From positions 50,068-114,067 of the forward strand of contig NZ_JAWLVI010000007.1 of NCBI RefSeq assembly GCF_033100795.1: a stretch of 64,000 nucleotides of DNA. The letters are read 5' to 3'. Positions within the stretch are counted from its first letter, which is position 1. Each line of letters starts with the position of its first letter. The notes beneath the pieces are model-generated. The model ran no database searches. It saw nothing but the letters and a program-made list of their open reading frames with translations, and was not told the origin of the DNA. Source of the stretch: Pseudothioclava sp033100795 (lineage in GTDB: Bacteria > Pseudomonadota > Alphaproteobacteria > Rhodobacterales > Rhodobacteraceae). Positions 31,628 through 39,396 of the stretch are shown here, piece by piece. The position numbers and the translations under genes are program-made.

Positions 31628-34157
31628 TGACGATACGCCCCGGAACCACGATCAGCTTTTTCGGCTGACCACCGGCCAGCGCTTTGACCACAGCTTCGTC
31701 GGCCAGCACGAGTTTTTCAACCTCGTCTTTCGCCATATCCTTCGGAACCGACAATTCCGAGCGGCGTTTGCCGTTGATCTGGATCGGCAGGACCACCGAA
31801 TCCTCAGTCAGAAGGGCAGGGTCGGCCTTGGGCCATGCGGCGCTGACGACGAATCCTTCGCCGCCAAGCAGCGCCCAGATGTCTTCGGCAAGGTGCGGCA
31901 CCATCGGCCCCATCAGCTGCGCCATGATCTTCATCGCGTCGCGTTTGGCCGCGCTGCCTGCCTTGGATTTGGCCAGCGTGTTGGTGATCTCATAGAGCTT
32001 CGCGACCGCTTTGTTAAAGGCGAACCCGTCGATCGAGCGCGTGACCTCGTCAATCGCCTTATGGGCGGCTTTCAGAAGCGCCGCGTCTTCGCCGTTTTCC
32101 GCATCGTCGCTGGCAGCGATGTCATTGGCGATGCGCCAGACGCGGGCGAGGTGCTTGCTTGCGGCTTCGGCGCCCGCAGCCGTCCATTCGACATCGCGCT
32201 CGGGCGGGCTGTCGGACATGACGAACCAGCGCGCGGTATCGGCGCCGAAATCCGCGATGATGTTCATCGGATCGACGACGTTCTTCTTGGACTTCGACAT
32301 CTTGGCCGAGGGGATGATTTCGACCGTTTCACCGGTTGCCTTAACCTTGCCGTCCTCGATCTCCTCGGGGAGGTGATAGACGGGGCGCCCGCTGGCGTCG
32401 CGCGTCAAATAAATCTCGTGCGTCACCATGCCCTGGGTGAAGAGCGCGTTGAACGGCTCGATCGCTTTGGCGGGCAGGTGGCCGGTTTTCTGCATCGCGC
32501 GGGCAAAGAAGCGCGAATAGAGCAGGTGGAGAATAGCGTGCTCGATCCCGCCGATATATTGATCGACGTTCATCCAGTAATCGGCGTCTTCCGGCACGGT
32601 CGGGGTATTCGCCCGCGGGCTGGTGAAGCGCGCGTAATACCACGAGCTATCGACGAAGGTGTCCATCGTGTCGGTTTCGCGTTTCGCAGGCGCGCCGCAG
32701 CACGGACAGGTGCACTCACGCCACGTCGGGTGACGGTCAAGCGGGTTGCCGGGACGATCAAAGGTCACGTCGTCAGGAAGCTGGACCGGCAGGTTTTCCT
32801 TTTTCTCGGGAACCACGCCGCAAGCCTCGCAATGCACGACCGGAATCGGGCAGCCCCAATAGCGCTGGCGCGAAAGCCCCCAGTCACGCAGGCGGAATTT
32901 GGTGACGCCTTGGCCGAAGCCGCGCTTTTCACATTCGGCAATCGCGGTCGCAACGCCTTCGTCGCCGGTTTGCGTGGCCGCGCCTGCAAACCCGCGCACA
33001 TAGCGGAGGGGCTCGGATTTCATCGGCACATAGGCTTCGCCTGCCGGATAGTCGCCCTCGACCGGTTCGAATACCGGATTGATCGTCAGGCCGTATTTGG
33101 TGGCGAATTCGAAATCGCGCTGGTCATGCGCGGGGCAGCCGAAAATCGCGCCGGTGCCATAATCCATCAGGATGAAGTTGGCGATATAGACCGGAAGTTC
33201 CCACGTCGGGTCCAGCGGGTGACGGACGCGAATCCCCGTATCGAACCCCAACTTTTCGGCCGTCTCTATCGCTTCTTCGGTGGTGCCACCCTTGCGGCAT
33301 TCGGCAACAAAGGCCGCGATCTTCGGATCGGCCGCCTCAAGCGCCTTCGCCATCGGGTGATCGGGCGAGATGCCGGCAAAGCTTGCGCCCATCAGCGTAT
33401 CGGGACGGGTGGTGTAGACCTCAAGCGTGTCGAACCCTTCGGGCGCACCCACCAGATCAAAGGCAAATTGCAGCCCGCGCGACTTGCCGATCCAGTTGGC
33501 CTGCATCAGGCGCACTTTCTCGGGCCAGTCTTTCAGGCCATCCAGAGCATCGAGCAACTCGCCCGCGAATTCCGAGATCTTAAAGAACCACTGCGTCAGT
33601 TCCTTGCGCTCGACCGGCGCGCCCGAGCGCCAGCCCTTGCCGTCGATCACCTGCTCGTTCGCAAGCACGGTCATATCGACCGGATCCCAGTTCACGACCG
33701 CGTTCTTACGATAGACCAGCCCTGCATCCAGCATGTCGATGAACATCGCCTGCTGCTGGCCGTAATACTCGGGGTCACAGGTCGCAAACTCGCGCGTCCA
33801 GTCCAGCGAGAAGCCCAAAGGCCGCATCTGCTCCTTCATGTCGGCGATATTGCCGTAGGTCCATTCTTTCGGATGGCCGCCTTTTTCCATAGCGGCGTTT
33901 TCCGCCGGCATCCCGAAGGCGTCCCAGCCCATCGGGTGCAGCACCGAGAACCCGCACGACATCTTATAGCGCGCGACGACATCGCCCATCGTGTAGTTGC
34001 GCACATGGCCCATGTGGATGCGGCCCGACGGGTAGGGGAACATCTCCAGCACATAATATTTCTCGCGCGCGGGGTCGCGCCTGGCGGTGAAGACGCCGGC
34101 CTTCCCCCATGCAGCCTGCCATTTCGGTTCGGTCTCGGACGGTGCGTAGCGCGACAT
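31614..34157 (-). CDS. leuS: Leucyl-tRNA synthetase
   Basis: An 847-residue class Ia synthetase charging tRNA-Leu. HIGH motif as PYPSGRIHMGH near residue 40, a CP1 editing domain (residues about 225-420) with the conserved T-rich GVYTTRPDTLMG-type segment (EVYTTRPDTLMG), and the KMSKSKKN loop near residue 620. Length is usual. Leads the leuS-lptE-holA operon. Confidence 0.98.
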   Translation of the reverse strand: MSRYAPSETEPKWQAAWGKAGVFTARRDPAREKYYVLEMFPYPSGRIHMGHVRNYTMGDVVARYKMSCGFSVLHPMGWDAFGMPAENAAMEKGGHPKEWTYGNIADMKEQMRPLGFSLDWTREFATCDPEYYGQQQAMFIDMLDAGLVYRKNAVVNWDPVDMTVLANEQVIDGKGWRSGAPVERKELTQWFFKISEFAGELLDALDGLKDWPEKVRLMQANWIGKSRGLQFAFDLVGAPEGFDTLEVYTTRPDTLMGASFAGISPDHPMAKALEAADPKIAAFVAECRKGGTTEEAIETAEKLGFDTGIRVRHPLDPTWELPVYIANFILMDYGTGAIFGCPAHDQRDFEFATKYGLTINPVFEPVEGDYPAGEAYVPMKSEPLRYVRGFAGAATQTGDEGVATAIAECEKRGFGQGVTKFRLRDWGLSRQRYWGCPIPVVHCEACGVVPEKKENLPVQLPDDVTFDRPGNPLDRHPTWRECTCPCCGAPAKRETDTMDTFVDSSWYYARFTSPRANTPTVPEDADYWMNVDQYIGGIEHAILHLLYSRFFARAMQKTGHLPAKAIEPFNALFTQGMVTHEIYLTRDASGRPVYHLPEEIEDGKVKATGETVEIIPSAKMSKSKKNVVDPMNIIADFGADTARWFVMSDSPPERDVEWTAAGAEAASKHLARVWRIANDIAASDDAENGEDAALLKAAHKAIDEVTRSIDGFAFNKAVAKLYEITNTLAKSKAGSAAKRDAMKIMAQLMGPMVPHLAEDIWALLGGEGFVVSAAWPKADPALLTEDSVVLPIQINGKRRSELSVPKDMAKDEVEKLVLADEAVVKALAGGQPKKLIVVPGRIVNVVI

Positions 34158-34249
34158 ATCGGTGCCTCTTGCGGAAAATCTGCGCCCGCTTGCTACACCG
34201 GAGAGGGCGGCAAGGTCCAGAGAGAGGCGTCATCTGGCCCGCAAATAGC

Positions 34250-34274
34250 AACGCCGGAGGCTGGCTCCGGCGTT
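34250..34274 (-). terminator. Hairpin downstream of the DUF3576 lipoprotein gene
   Basis: Perfect 10-bp stem AACGCCGGAG / CTCCGGCGTT with a 5-nt loop, 23 nt after the stop of the minus-strand gene and before leuS. The U-tract is weak, so termination strength is uncertain. Confidence 0.65.
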
Positions 34275-34297
34275 TGCAACGTAAAATCTGTGTGTCG

Positions 34298-34804
34298 TCA
34301 GAGCTTGGAGGCAGCAACCCGCAACTGGCGTGCGCGGGTCAGAATCGCATCTTCGACCGCGTGCTGGGTTGCCGCGGACACCGGACCCGAGCGCGTTTCC
34401 AGCGCCACTTTCAGCGACCGCGCATCCAGAGCGGGGTCATTGATATAGACGGTCGCCTTATAAGCGCGGCCACCGCCGGGCGGCGTGCCATAGCCCGTCA
34501 CGATCACGCCCGAGAACGGGTCGACCGATTGAACCGGCAGGAAGTTCAGCACCTCAAGCGAGGCTTGCCACAGATAGCGGTTCACCTCGATCGTGATGTT
34601 CGGATCGTCCGAGTTCGAGAACAGATCCCAGATCGTGCCTTCTTTTGCATTCGGGTCTTTCTTGACCTTCTGCTGTGCCTGCGCCTCGTTCGCGCGCGAG
34701 AAACCGCCCCAGCTGAACAGCTTGCTGCTGGACGCGCCGCAGCCCGCAAGTGCCAGAACAAGGCCAAGGGCCGCACCGGTCCGCAGGATTGTCTTGATGT
34801 TCAT
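34298..34804 (-). CDS. DUF3576 lipoprotein
   Basis: A 168-residue exported lipoprotein: signal with lipobox LALAGC (Cys22), then a Ser- and Lys-rich linker, then the conserved DUF3576 core (RYLWQASLEVLNFLPVQSVD and GVIVTGYG). The family is found next to leuS in many alphaproteobacteria and has no assigned biochemical function. Start at 34804 is set by the signal peptide; a longer frame has no signal sequence. Confidence 0.88.
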   Translation of the reverse strand: MNIKTILRTGAALGLVLALAGCGASSSKLFSWGGFSRANEAQAQQKVKKDPNAKEGTIWDLFSNSDDPNITIEVNRYLWQASLEVLNFLPVQSVDPFSGVIVTGYGTPPGGGRAYKATVYINDPALDARSLKVALETRSGPVSAATQHAVEDAILTRARQLRVAASKL

Positions 34805-35097
34805 TACAGGCTGCCCCCCGTTGGCAATTTCGCAGCGACCCCATTTCCTGTTCGTCTCTATCTTAAGGGGCAGAAGGCGACAAGGTTTTTCCCGTTCCAT
34901 ATATAGAGAGCCGTTTTGCCTGCCGCAGCGGAAACCGGGCAGGGCGGGGACTGTGGCAAGACTGCACCACGATGGGGGGCAATGCAGATTTCGATGCTCT
35001 TTCGTTTGCAATGTCGGCGGGGTGGAGTGAAAAGACTTTCATACCCGATCCGGATTCCCCGGTTTGGGGCACACCTTAGAGATAATGAGGGAAAATC
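34805..35097 (+). promoter_or_regulatory. Upstream region of the expressed porin
   Basis: These 293 nt hold no gene. They must contain the promoter and long leader of the porin and, on the other strand, of the DUF3576 gene. The only clear signal is GAGGG 6-10 nt before the porin ATG. No equivalent region precedes the second porin at 41.5 kb. Confidence 0.55.
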
Positions 35098-35988
35098 ATG
35101 AAAAAGGTTCTCTTCGCGACGACCGCTCTGGTGCTCTCGGCTGGCTTCGCTTCGGCTGAAATCACCATGTCGGGCTCGGCCAACATGGGCATCAAGCACG
35201 CTGAAAACGGGCTGAGCTGGGCTGACGGCGACGGCAATGCAGCCACCCGCGGCAAGGACACTGCCGGCTGGTACGAAATCGACATCGACGTCGTCGGCAC
35301 CACCGAAACCGACTCGGGCCTGACCTTCGGCGCACGCATCCAGCTCGACTCGGATTACTCGACCGTTCTGAACACCGCTGGTACTGACATCAACGGCAAC
35401 GTGTTCGTCTCGGGTGCGTTCGGCACCTTCAACATCGGCTCGGGCCTCGACCCGGTGTCTGATGATGACACCCTGTCGGACATCGGTCTCGACGGCATCG
35501 GCACCGACAACGTCGCCGAAACCTTCGCCTATAAAGGCGCAGCTGATGCGCGCTGGGACTACTCGGTCGGCGCTCTGACCCTCGGTGCCTCGGTTCACAC
35601 CATTCAGGAAGACTACGCTGTCAAAGTTGGCTATGACTTTGGCACGGCTGCGATCGCGGTCGCTTACGACCACGACGAAGCTTCGGACACCGACACCGTG
35701 CAGGCCAAACTGTCGGGCAGCATGGGCGCTGTCAGCGGCCAGATCTTCTACGCGACCAGCGACTCGTCGACGACCGCCGCCAACGATGGCGACTCGTACG
35801 GCGTCTATGCTGCCTACAAAACCGGCGCTCTGACCCTGTCGGCTTCGTATGCTGACGCTGATGGTCTCGCTGACGCTGCTTACGGCATTGGTGCGGCCTA
35901 CGACCTCGGCGGCGCAACCCTCGCTGGCGGCATCGGCTCGGTCAACGACGAAACCGTCGCTGACTTCGGCGTGTCGTTCAAATTCTAA
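35098..35988 (+). CDS. Outer-membrane porin (expressed copy, P1)
   Basis: A 296-residue Rhodobacter-type 16-strand porin. A 20-residue signal peptide (ending GFASA) precedes EITMSGSANMG, and the protein ends in Phe (SFKF), the usual BAM recognition residue. Trimeric general diffusion channel for small polar solutes. Bases 35109-35189 are identical to the start of the silent porin at 41474. Other segments are also close (TETDSGLTFGARIQLDSD), while surface-loop regions differ. Codon use is strongly biased, as in highly expressed genes. The body of this gene may have arrived with the element that follows. Confidence 0.95.
   Translation: MKKVLFATTALVLSAGFASAEITMSGSANMGIKHAENGLSWADGDGNAATRGKDTAGWYEIDIDVVGTTETDSGLTFGARIQLDSDYSTVLNTAGTDINGNVFVSGAFGTFNIGSGLDPVSDDDTLSDIGLDGIGTDNVAETFAYKGAADARWDYSVGALTLGASVHTIQEDYAVKVGYDFGTAAIAVAYDHDEASDTDTVQAKLSGSMGAVSGQIFYATSDSSTTAANDGDSYGVYAAYKTGALTLSASYADADGLADAAYGIGAAYDLGGATLAGGIGSVNDETVADFGVSFKF
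35109..35189 (+). repeat. 81-bp perfect direct repeat, left copy (att-like)
   Basis: Covers porin codons 4 to 31 and matches 41474-41554 base for base. Going left from the repeat the two copies differ at once (AAAAAGGT here, GCAAGGTG there). Candidate left attachment site of the inserted element, or a remnant of porin gene duplication. Confidence 0.8.
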
Positions 35989-36011
35989 TCCTAACGGATT
36001 GGTTTGATGGG

Positions 36012-36035
36012 AAGAGCGGGCCTTGGCCCGCTCTT
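36012..36035 (+). terminator. Porin P1 terminator
   Basis: Stem AAGAGCGGGCC / GGCCCGCTCTT followed by TTCATTTT. It is nearly the same sequence as the terminator after the second porin (42319-42345), which shows that the homology of the two porin units reaches past the stop codon. Confidence 0.9.
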
Positions 36036-36195
36036 TTCATTTTGCTCCTACCGTTCTCAAGTGAATAAATAGTACCCTATGACGCTGCAGTTGCAGTGCT
36101 GCACAGCATCAATGCTTGCGAACAGATCATGACCTATTTCGGGTATTGGCCGTTGTTGTCGCCGTTGCTTTGACAGTGTTTATGACCAAGGCAAT

Positions 36196-36211
36196 TGTTC
36201 TTCGTGGAACA
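36196..36211. promoter_or_regulatory. parS-like palindrome 1
   Basis: TGTTCTTCGTGGAACA: arms TGTTC/GAACA around CGY. 12 of 16 bases agree with the canonical chromosomal parS TGTTTCACGTGAAACA. Confidence 0.5.
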
Positions 36212-36390
36212 TACAGCTCAGATATTCACCGCCATATCCGTTATTTTTGCGAGTTCTGTGCGTAAGATGAGGATGCGGCGCTGACATTTGCGAAGCTGTG
36301 AGCTGCTTGGCAAGTTCTTTTGCAGCCACAGCCTATGCTTGAGTTCGCGCTCGAGTTTGCGTGTGACGGAAAGGGCGCCTACCTTTGCCA

Positions 36391-36957
36391 TTATGCCAGT
36401 TCCACTGCGCGAGTAAGAAGTGCATCGTTGACCGCAATGTAACGCTGGGTGGTTTGGATGCTCTGATGACCAGCCAATGCAGCCAGCAAGTGCACAGCAA
36501 CCCCTTGTTCTGCCAATCGCGTAATGAAGCTGCGCCTGCCGCTGTGACTGCTGCAGCCACGCAATCCCGCGCTGTGATAGATAATGAGGAACAGCTGGCT
36601 GATTGTGTTGGCAGAAAATGCGCTGTTTTGCTGTGTCATGAACAAAGGTTCGTGTTCTTCGCGGAACAAAATGGATTGCCGATAGTCGCGCAGGACGCGG
36701 GCGAGGCGCTGATTGACGTAGAACACGCGAGCACGATGTCCCTTTGTTTGACTGGAAGTGAGTGTGACGCTGTTTTTGACCGCGCCCTGATCGTCATACA
36801 CGTCGCCCACTCGTAAGCTGGCAATCTCGCAGGCACGTAATCCGGCATAATAGCTCAGTTGGAGGATTGTTTGGTCACGTACAGTGTGTCGGCGGCTGCT
36901 ACATTGAGCGAGGGCACGCTTGAACTCGCGTTCGGTGATGAGTTTGGCGGCAGGCAT
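36391..36957 (-). CDS. Minimal tyrosine recombinase (catalytic domain only)
   Basis: A 188-residue site-specific recombinase. Active-site set is complete: Arg41 (AGLRACE), Lys72 (SQTKGHR), His138 and Arg141 (HSGRR), His164 (LAGHQSIQTT) and nucleophile Tyr173 (QRYI). It begins almost directly with the catalytic domain, so the usual N-terminal SAM-like core-binding domain (about 100 residues in XerC/D) is missing. Start at 36957 follows GAGAG; nine more upstream residues are possible. Codon use and GC are unlike the host genes. It may act on the element's own ends, as an excision helper, or resolve dimers. Confidence 0.88.
   Translation of the reverse strand: MPAAKLITEREFKRALAQCSSRRHTVRDQTILQLSYYAGLRACEIASLRVGDVYDDQGAVKNSVTLTSSQTKGHRARVFYVNQRLARVLRDYRQSILFREEHEPLFMTQQNSAFSANTISQLFLIIYHSAGLRGCSSHSGRRSFITRLAEQGVAVHLLAALAGHQSIQTTQRYIAVNDALLTRAVELA
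36653..36668. promoter_or_regulatory. parS-like palindrome 2 (inside the small recombinase gene)
   Basis: TGTTCTTCGCGGAACA. Part of CGTGTTCTTCGCGGAACAAA, which agrees with the start of the 37-bp repeats at 38253 and 40171 except for one T/C change. Confidence 0.5.
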
Positions 36958-37160
36958 AGCTGATCTCTCACAAAGGATGTGCACACACTGTATGGTCTGA
37001 GAGGATGGTTGGGCGACCGAAATCGCAGTTCATAAAAGTATCAATAAGAACAAGAACTTAAGCATATTCCCCATACAATATGTATTCTATGAGATATTGC
37101 CACGCTGTAGTCAGAGCTTGGCCAGCCGCCACTGTGTTAATCACTTTTGAACAATTCCAA

Positions 37161-37177
37161 GTTGAGCGTCGCTCAAC
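37161..37177. promoter_or_regulatory. Perfect 8+1+8 palindrome
   Basis: GTTGAGCG, one central T, CGCTCAAC. Operator-sized, about 200 nt upstream of the small recombinase start. No binding protein is known. Confidence 0.5.
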
Positions 37178-37253
37178 TGCTCTACGTCATCTGCTGCGTC
37201 TCGCTGTCGCTCTCGCGCAACTGACTTGAGCGATGCCCTATTCGTTAACTGAG

Positions 37254-37300
37254 ATGGCTCAGTCAGATTGTGAGCCATAATGAGGCTTATGCAGCCTCAT
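37254..37300. repeat. Two adjacent inverted repeats
   Basis: ATGGCTCA (37254-37261) with TGAGCCAT (37271-37278), then directly ATGAGGCT (37280-37287) with AGCCTCAT (37293-37300). Either can fold as a hairpin. The closeness of the two suggests a structured RNA or a protein-binding array, not a terminator, since no T-tract follows. Confidence 0.55.
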
Positions 37301-37644
37301 CATGCTTAGCAAGTCTCAGTCGAGTTGCTTCGCCGATCCATAAGCAAGCCTTCTGCTGTTGCAGCGGACGCGGGTTACGCTGTGCGCCCTGTGCTTGCCG
37401 ACGAGTTGATCGCAACGCAACTGCGCGGTGCTATGGACACGACATCCGCGCAGCATATGGGGTACTTGATGTGTCAAGCCTCAGTCCCATTCCTGCCAAT
37501 TGACTTATAGGCCGCAGGTTGGCGCTGCGACGGTTGTTGCTGAGCAGCTCGGCGTAACACTGCTTGGCATCCACCTCCAACGTCTACAGCGTTACCTGTG
37601 CTCGTCTCTGCGGAGCATCTTGCGATGCAATAGGGCCTGTCGCC

Positions 37645-37693
37645 GATAAATAAGCAAGCGCCACCACGCAACTCGCTTACATGTTTATTTATC
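37645..37693. promoter_or_regulatory. Interrupted palindrome upstream of the 37.7-kb gene
   Basis: GATAAATAA (37645-37653) pairs with TTATTTATC (37685-37693), with AAGCG/CGCTT inside. It ends 3 nt before the ribosome-binding stretch (GAGAGGA) of the next gene, so it could be an operator or a leader hairpin that hides the binding site. Confidence 0.5.
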
Positions 37694-37710
37694 AACGAGA
37701 GGAAAAAACG

Positions 37711-38118
37711 GTGTCAAATTCGATAGTTGAAGCTGTTCGAGATGAATTGCGACAAATTGGGGCGGTCAGGAACGAGGCCGAGTTTTGCCGGGACTGGTTA
37801 GGACGTGGCGAGAGTTATCTACGCACTTTACGGTTTACAGGTAGACAGCCAAGTGCAGCGGCCTTGTTGTTCTGCGCGGACCGATTGCAGCGATTGGCGC
37901 TGCACTTATCGAGCAATTCGGTGGCGAATGGGGCATATTGGGCAGAGCGTTTTGCCCTGCTTGCACGAGACTGTCGCGCGGAAATGGAAAGAAACGCACT
38001 GGTGAGGTGCCCAATTCCGCAAAATCGTGTGCTACAAAATCAAACAGGGAAGTACTTATCAAATCACGGTGGCACTGTTGCCACACCCCATCGGCGCGGG
38101 GCTGAAAGATGCGTGTGA
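37711..38118 (+). CDS. Small accessory protein, DUF6626-like
   Basis: A 135-residue protein. The segment EFCRDWLGRGESYLRTLRF followed by QPSAAALLFCADRLQRLA resembles the DUF6626 type of short Rhodobacterales and rhizobial proteins, which look like degenerate helix-turn-helix regulators; I hold this loosely. GTG 37711 is preferred because GAGAGGA lies 8-14 nt upstream. An ATG 30 nt earlier lies inside the upstream palindrome. It is transcribed towards the 37-bp repeat at 38253. Confidence 0.65.
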   Translation: MSNSIVEAVRDELRQIGAVRNEAEFCRDWLGRGESYLRTLRFTGRQPSAAALLFCADRLQRLALHLSSNSVANGAYWAERFALLARDCRAEMERNALVRCPIPQNRVLQNQTGKYLSNHGGTVATPHRRGAERCV

Positions 38119-38252
38119 GCGAAATAATCCAGCGTTCATCATGTCCGCCGTGTCCGCCTTGTAAAGCCAAGTCAAAGCCAAAGCCTGTTGTTCCGCGCAG
38201 AACTAAGCCCAAGCCGCCGGGAACACTGCCGACGGGAACAGGGCTGCGATGA

Positions 38253-38289
38253 CGTGTTCCTCGCGGAACAAAGAGACAGCAATGCTGAC
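38253..38289 (+). repeat. 37-bp direct repeat, copy 1, with parS-like core
   Basis: Starts CGTGTTCCTCGCGGAACA and continues AAGAGACAGCAATGCTGAC. Matches 40171-40207 in 36 of 37 positions (C/T at one base in the palindrome). The parS-like core is 38255-38270. A more degenerate relative, TGTTCCGCGCAGAACT, lies 50 nt upstream at 38189-38204. Confidence 0.8.
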
Positions 38290-38312
38290 GTTCGTGGTGG
38301 GCGACGAAGGCA

Positions 38313-38340
38313 AACAGCCGCGCAAAAGAGCGCGGCTGTT
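38313..38340 (-). terminator. Hairpin after the 38.3-kb minus-strand gene
   Basis: 11-bp stem AACAGCCGCGC / GCGCGGCTGTT with a 6-nt A-rich loop, 13 nt after the stop of the minus-strand gene. The trailing T-run is short. It may serve both converging genes. Confidence 0.65.
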
Positions 38341-38352
38341 GCATTGGCACAG

Positions 38353-39288
38353 TTAGGATTGCGGAACTTCTTGAACCTCCGCTTGCACGACAACAGTTTC
38401 CGCAGCGTCTGCAGGAGCGTCAGCGATGGGGTCAACTCCATAGTCCCACTTGGAAGGGTTGAATTCGACCTCCCAAGCATTTTGCTTTGCGGCGTTAAAG
38501 CGATTGGCTTTCGTCCACTCGTAGGCGCGGTCGGCTTCGGCAACAAACTGAACACGAATAGGCAAGCGACTTTCCACTTCCGCTAGCGCCTTGCGGGTCA
38601 TGCGCCAATCGAACACGTCCACAAAGCTCTTGGTGAACATAATCTTGGCAAAAACAAAGTGTTGACTGTCTTTGTCGCGCGGCAGCAGCTTATCAATCTG
38701 CTTTTCCTGACGAGTTGCTTCGAGCAAATCGGTCAGTTCCTTACCCTTCAGCTTGCGAAAATCGTAACCGCTTTCCACGTAATTGTCGAACTGACGGGCG
38801 GGGATTTGCGTGATGGTGTAGATTTTGCTCCATTCGTGCGGAAGGTATTCAGCGTGCTTGACGAGGCGGGGTTGCAGCTTGCCGATGGCGCAGTACTTGC
38901 GGATCACGCTGCTTTTGTCCTTGTGGCCGATGGCGGTGCAGAAATCCGCAAAGTCATGTTCGGCAAGGGACTGCTTGGCTTCGTAAACGACACGGCACAT
39001 TTTCAACGTAGCACGGGCGGTGCGCTCCTCGGTCTTGCGGAACATATCAACGTACTGATCGCGCGAACGCGGTTTGATCGTTTCCACATCGGCGTAGGCG
39101 CGTTCGGCCGACGGCTGATTGAGGGCAAACGGGTTGTACATGACCTTGGCAAGCGTTGCGCCGGCAGTGGTGCAGCGTTCGGCAACTTCCTTGGCCTCTG
39201 CAACACTGTCAAAGTTGTCATTGTTGTACACATAATCCGCATCGACGGGTGCGGGGGTGGTGTTGGTGGTGATCTTCTTGTCCAGCAT
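38353..39288 (-). CDS. Accessory protein with a ParB/DUF3102-like helix-turn-helix
   Basis: A 311-residue protein, start ATG 39288 preceded by AAGGAG. Residues about 85-165 resemble the HTH part of plasmid or phage DNA-binding proteins of DUF3102 or KorB/ParB type: helix (EERTARATLKMCRVVYEAKQ), then FADFCTAIGHKDKSSVIRKY and LVKHAEYLPHEWSKIY. The ParB arginine motif GERRxRA and a CTPase domain are not seen. The C-terminal third is charged and low in recognisable motifs. It is the best candidate in the element for binding the palindromes. Function otherwise unknown. Confidence 0.75.
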   Translation of the reverse strand: MLDKKITTNTTPAPVDADYVYNNDNFDSVAEAKEVAERCTTAGATLAKVMYNPFALNQPSAERAYADVETIKPRSRDQYVDMFRKTEERTARATLKMCRVVYEAKQSLAEHDFADFCTAIGHKDKSSVIRKYCAIGKLQPRLVKHAEYLPHEWSKIYTITQIPARQFDNYVESGYDFRKLKGKELTDLLEATRQEKQIDKLLPRDKDSQHFVFAKIMFTKSFVDVFDWRMTRKALAEVESRLPIRVQFVAEADRAYEWTKANRFNAAKQNAWEVEFNPSKWDYGVDPIADAPADAAETVVVQAEVQEVPQS

Positions 39289-39396
39289 GGGTTACTCCTT
39301 TGTTAAGCTAGAGACGCAGATTGCGTCGGGTTAAGCTTTACGTGAGCTTTGATGCCGTTATTGATTGCCTCAAGAACTTACAAAATTGGCGTCAAG

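Larger units (their letters stand above)
35989..36390. other. Non-coding left flank of the low-GC region
   Basis: 402 nt with no convincing gene. Contains the P1 terminator, a GC-to-AT shift at about 36040, and a parS-like palindrome at 36196-36211. No porin promoter or start codon is found here, although a simple insertion into a second tandem porin would have left one. Confidence 0.6.
36958..37710. other. Dyad-rich non-coding region
   Basis: About 750 nt without a convincing gene; short open frames here lack ribosome-binding sites and coding character. It has at least four inverted repeats: GTTGAGCG-T-CGCTCAAC (37161-37177), ATGGCTCA/TGAGCCAT (37254-37278), ATGAGGCT/AGCCTCAT (37280-37300) and GATAAATAA/TTATTTATC (37645-37693). 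The first 120 nt are AT-rich. Candidates are recombinase promoter and operators, a small RNA, or an origin. Confidence 0.6.

Noticed and set aside
31557..34448. 963-codon open frame on the plus strand opposite leuS and lptE
   Set aside because: Antisense shadow. leuS has every synthetase motif; this frame has none.
37270..37510. Two short overlapping open frames (77 and 61 codons)
   Set aside because: No ribosome-binding site, unusual Ser/Arg/Cys-rich products, and they overlap an inverted-repeat cluster.
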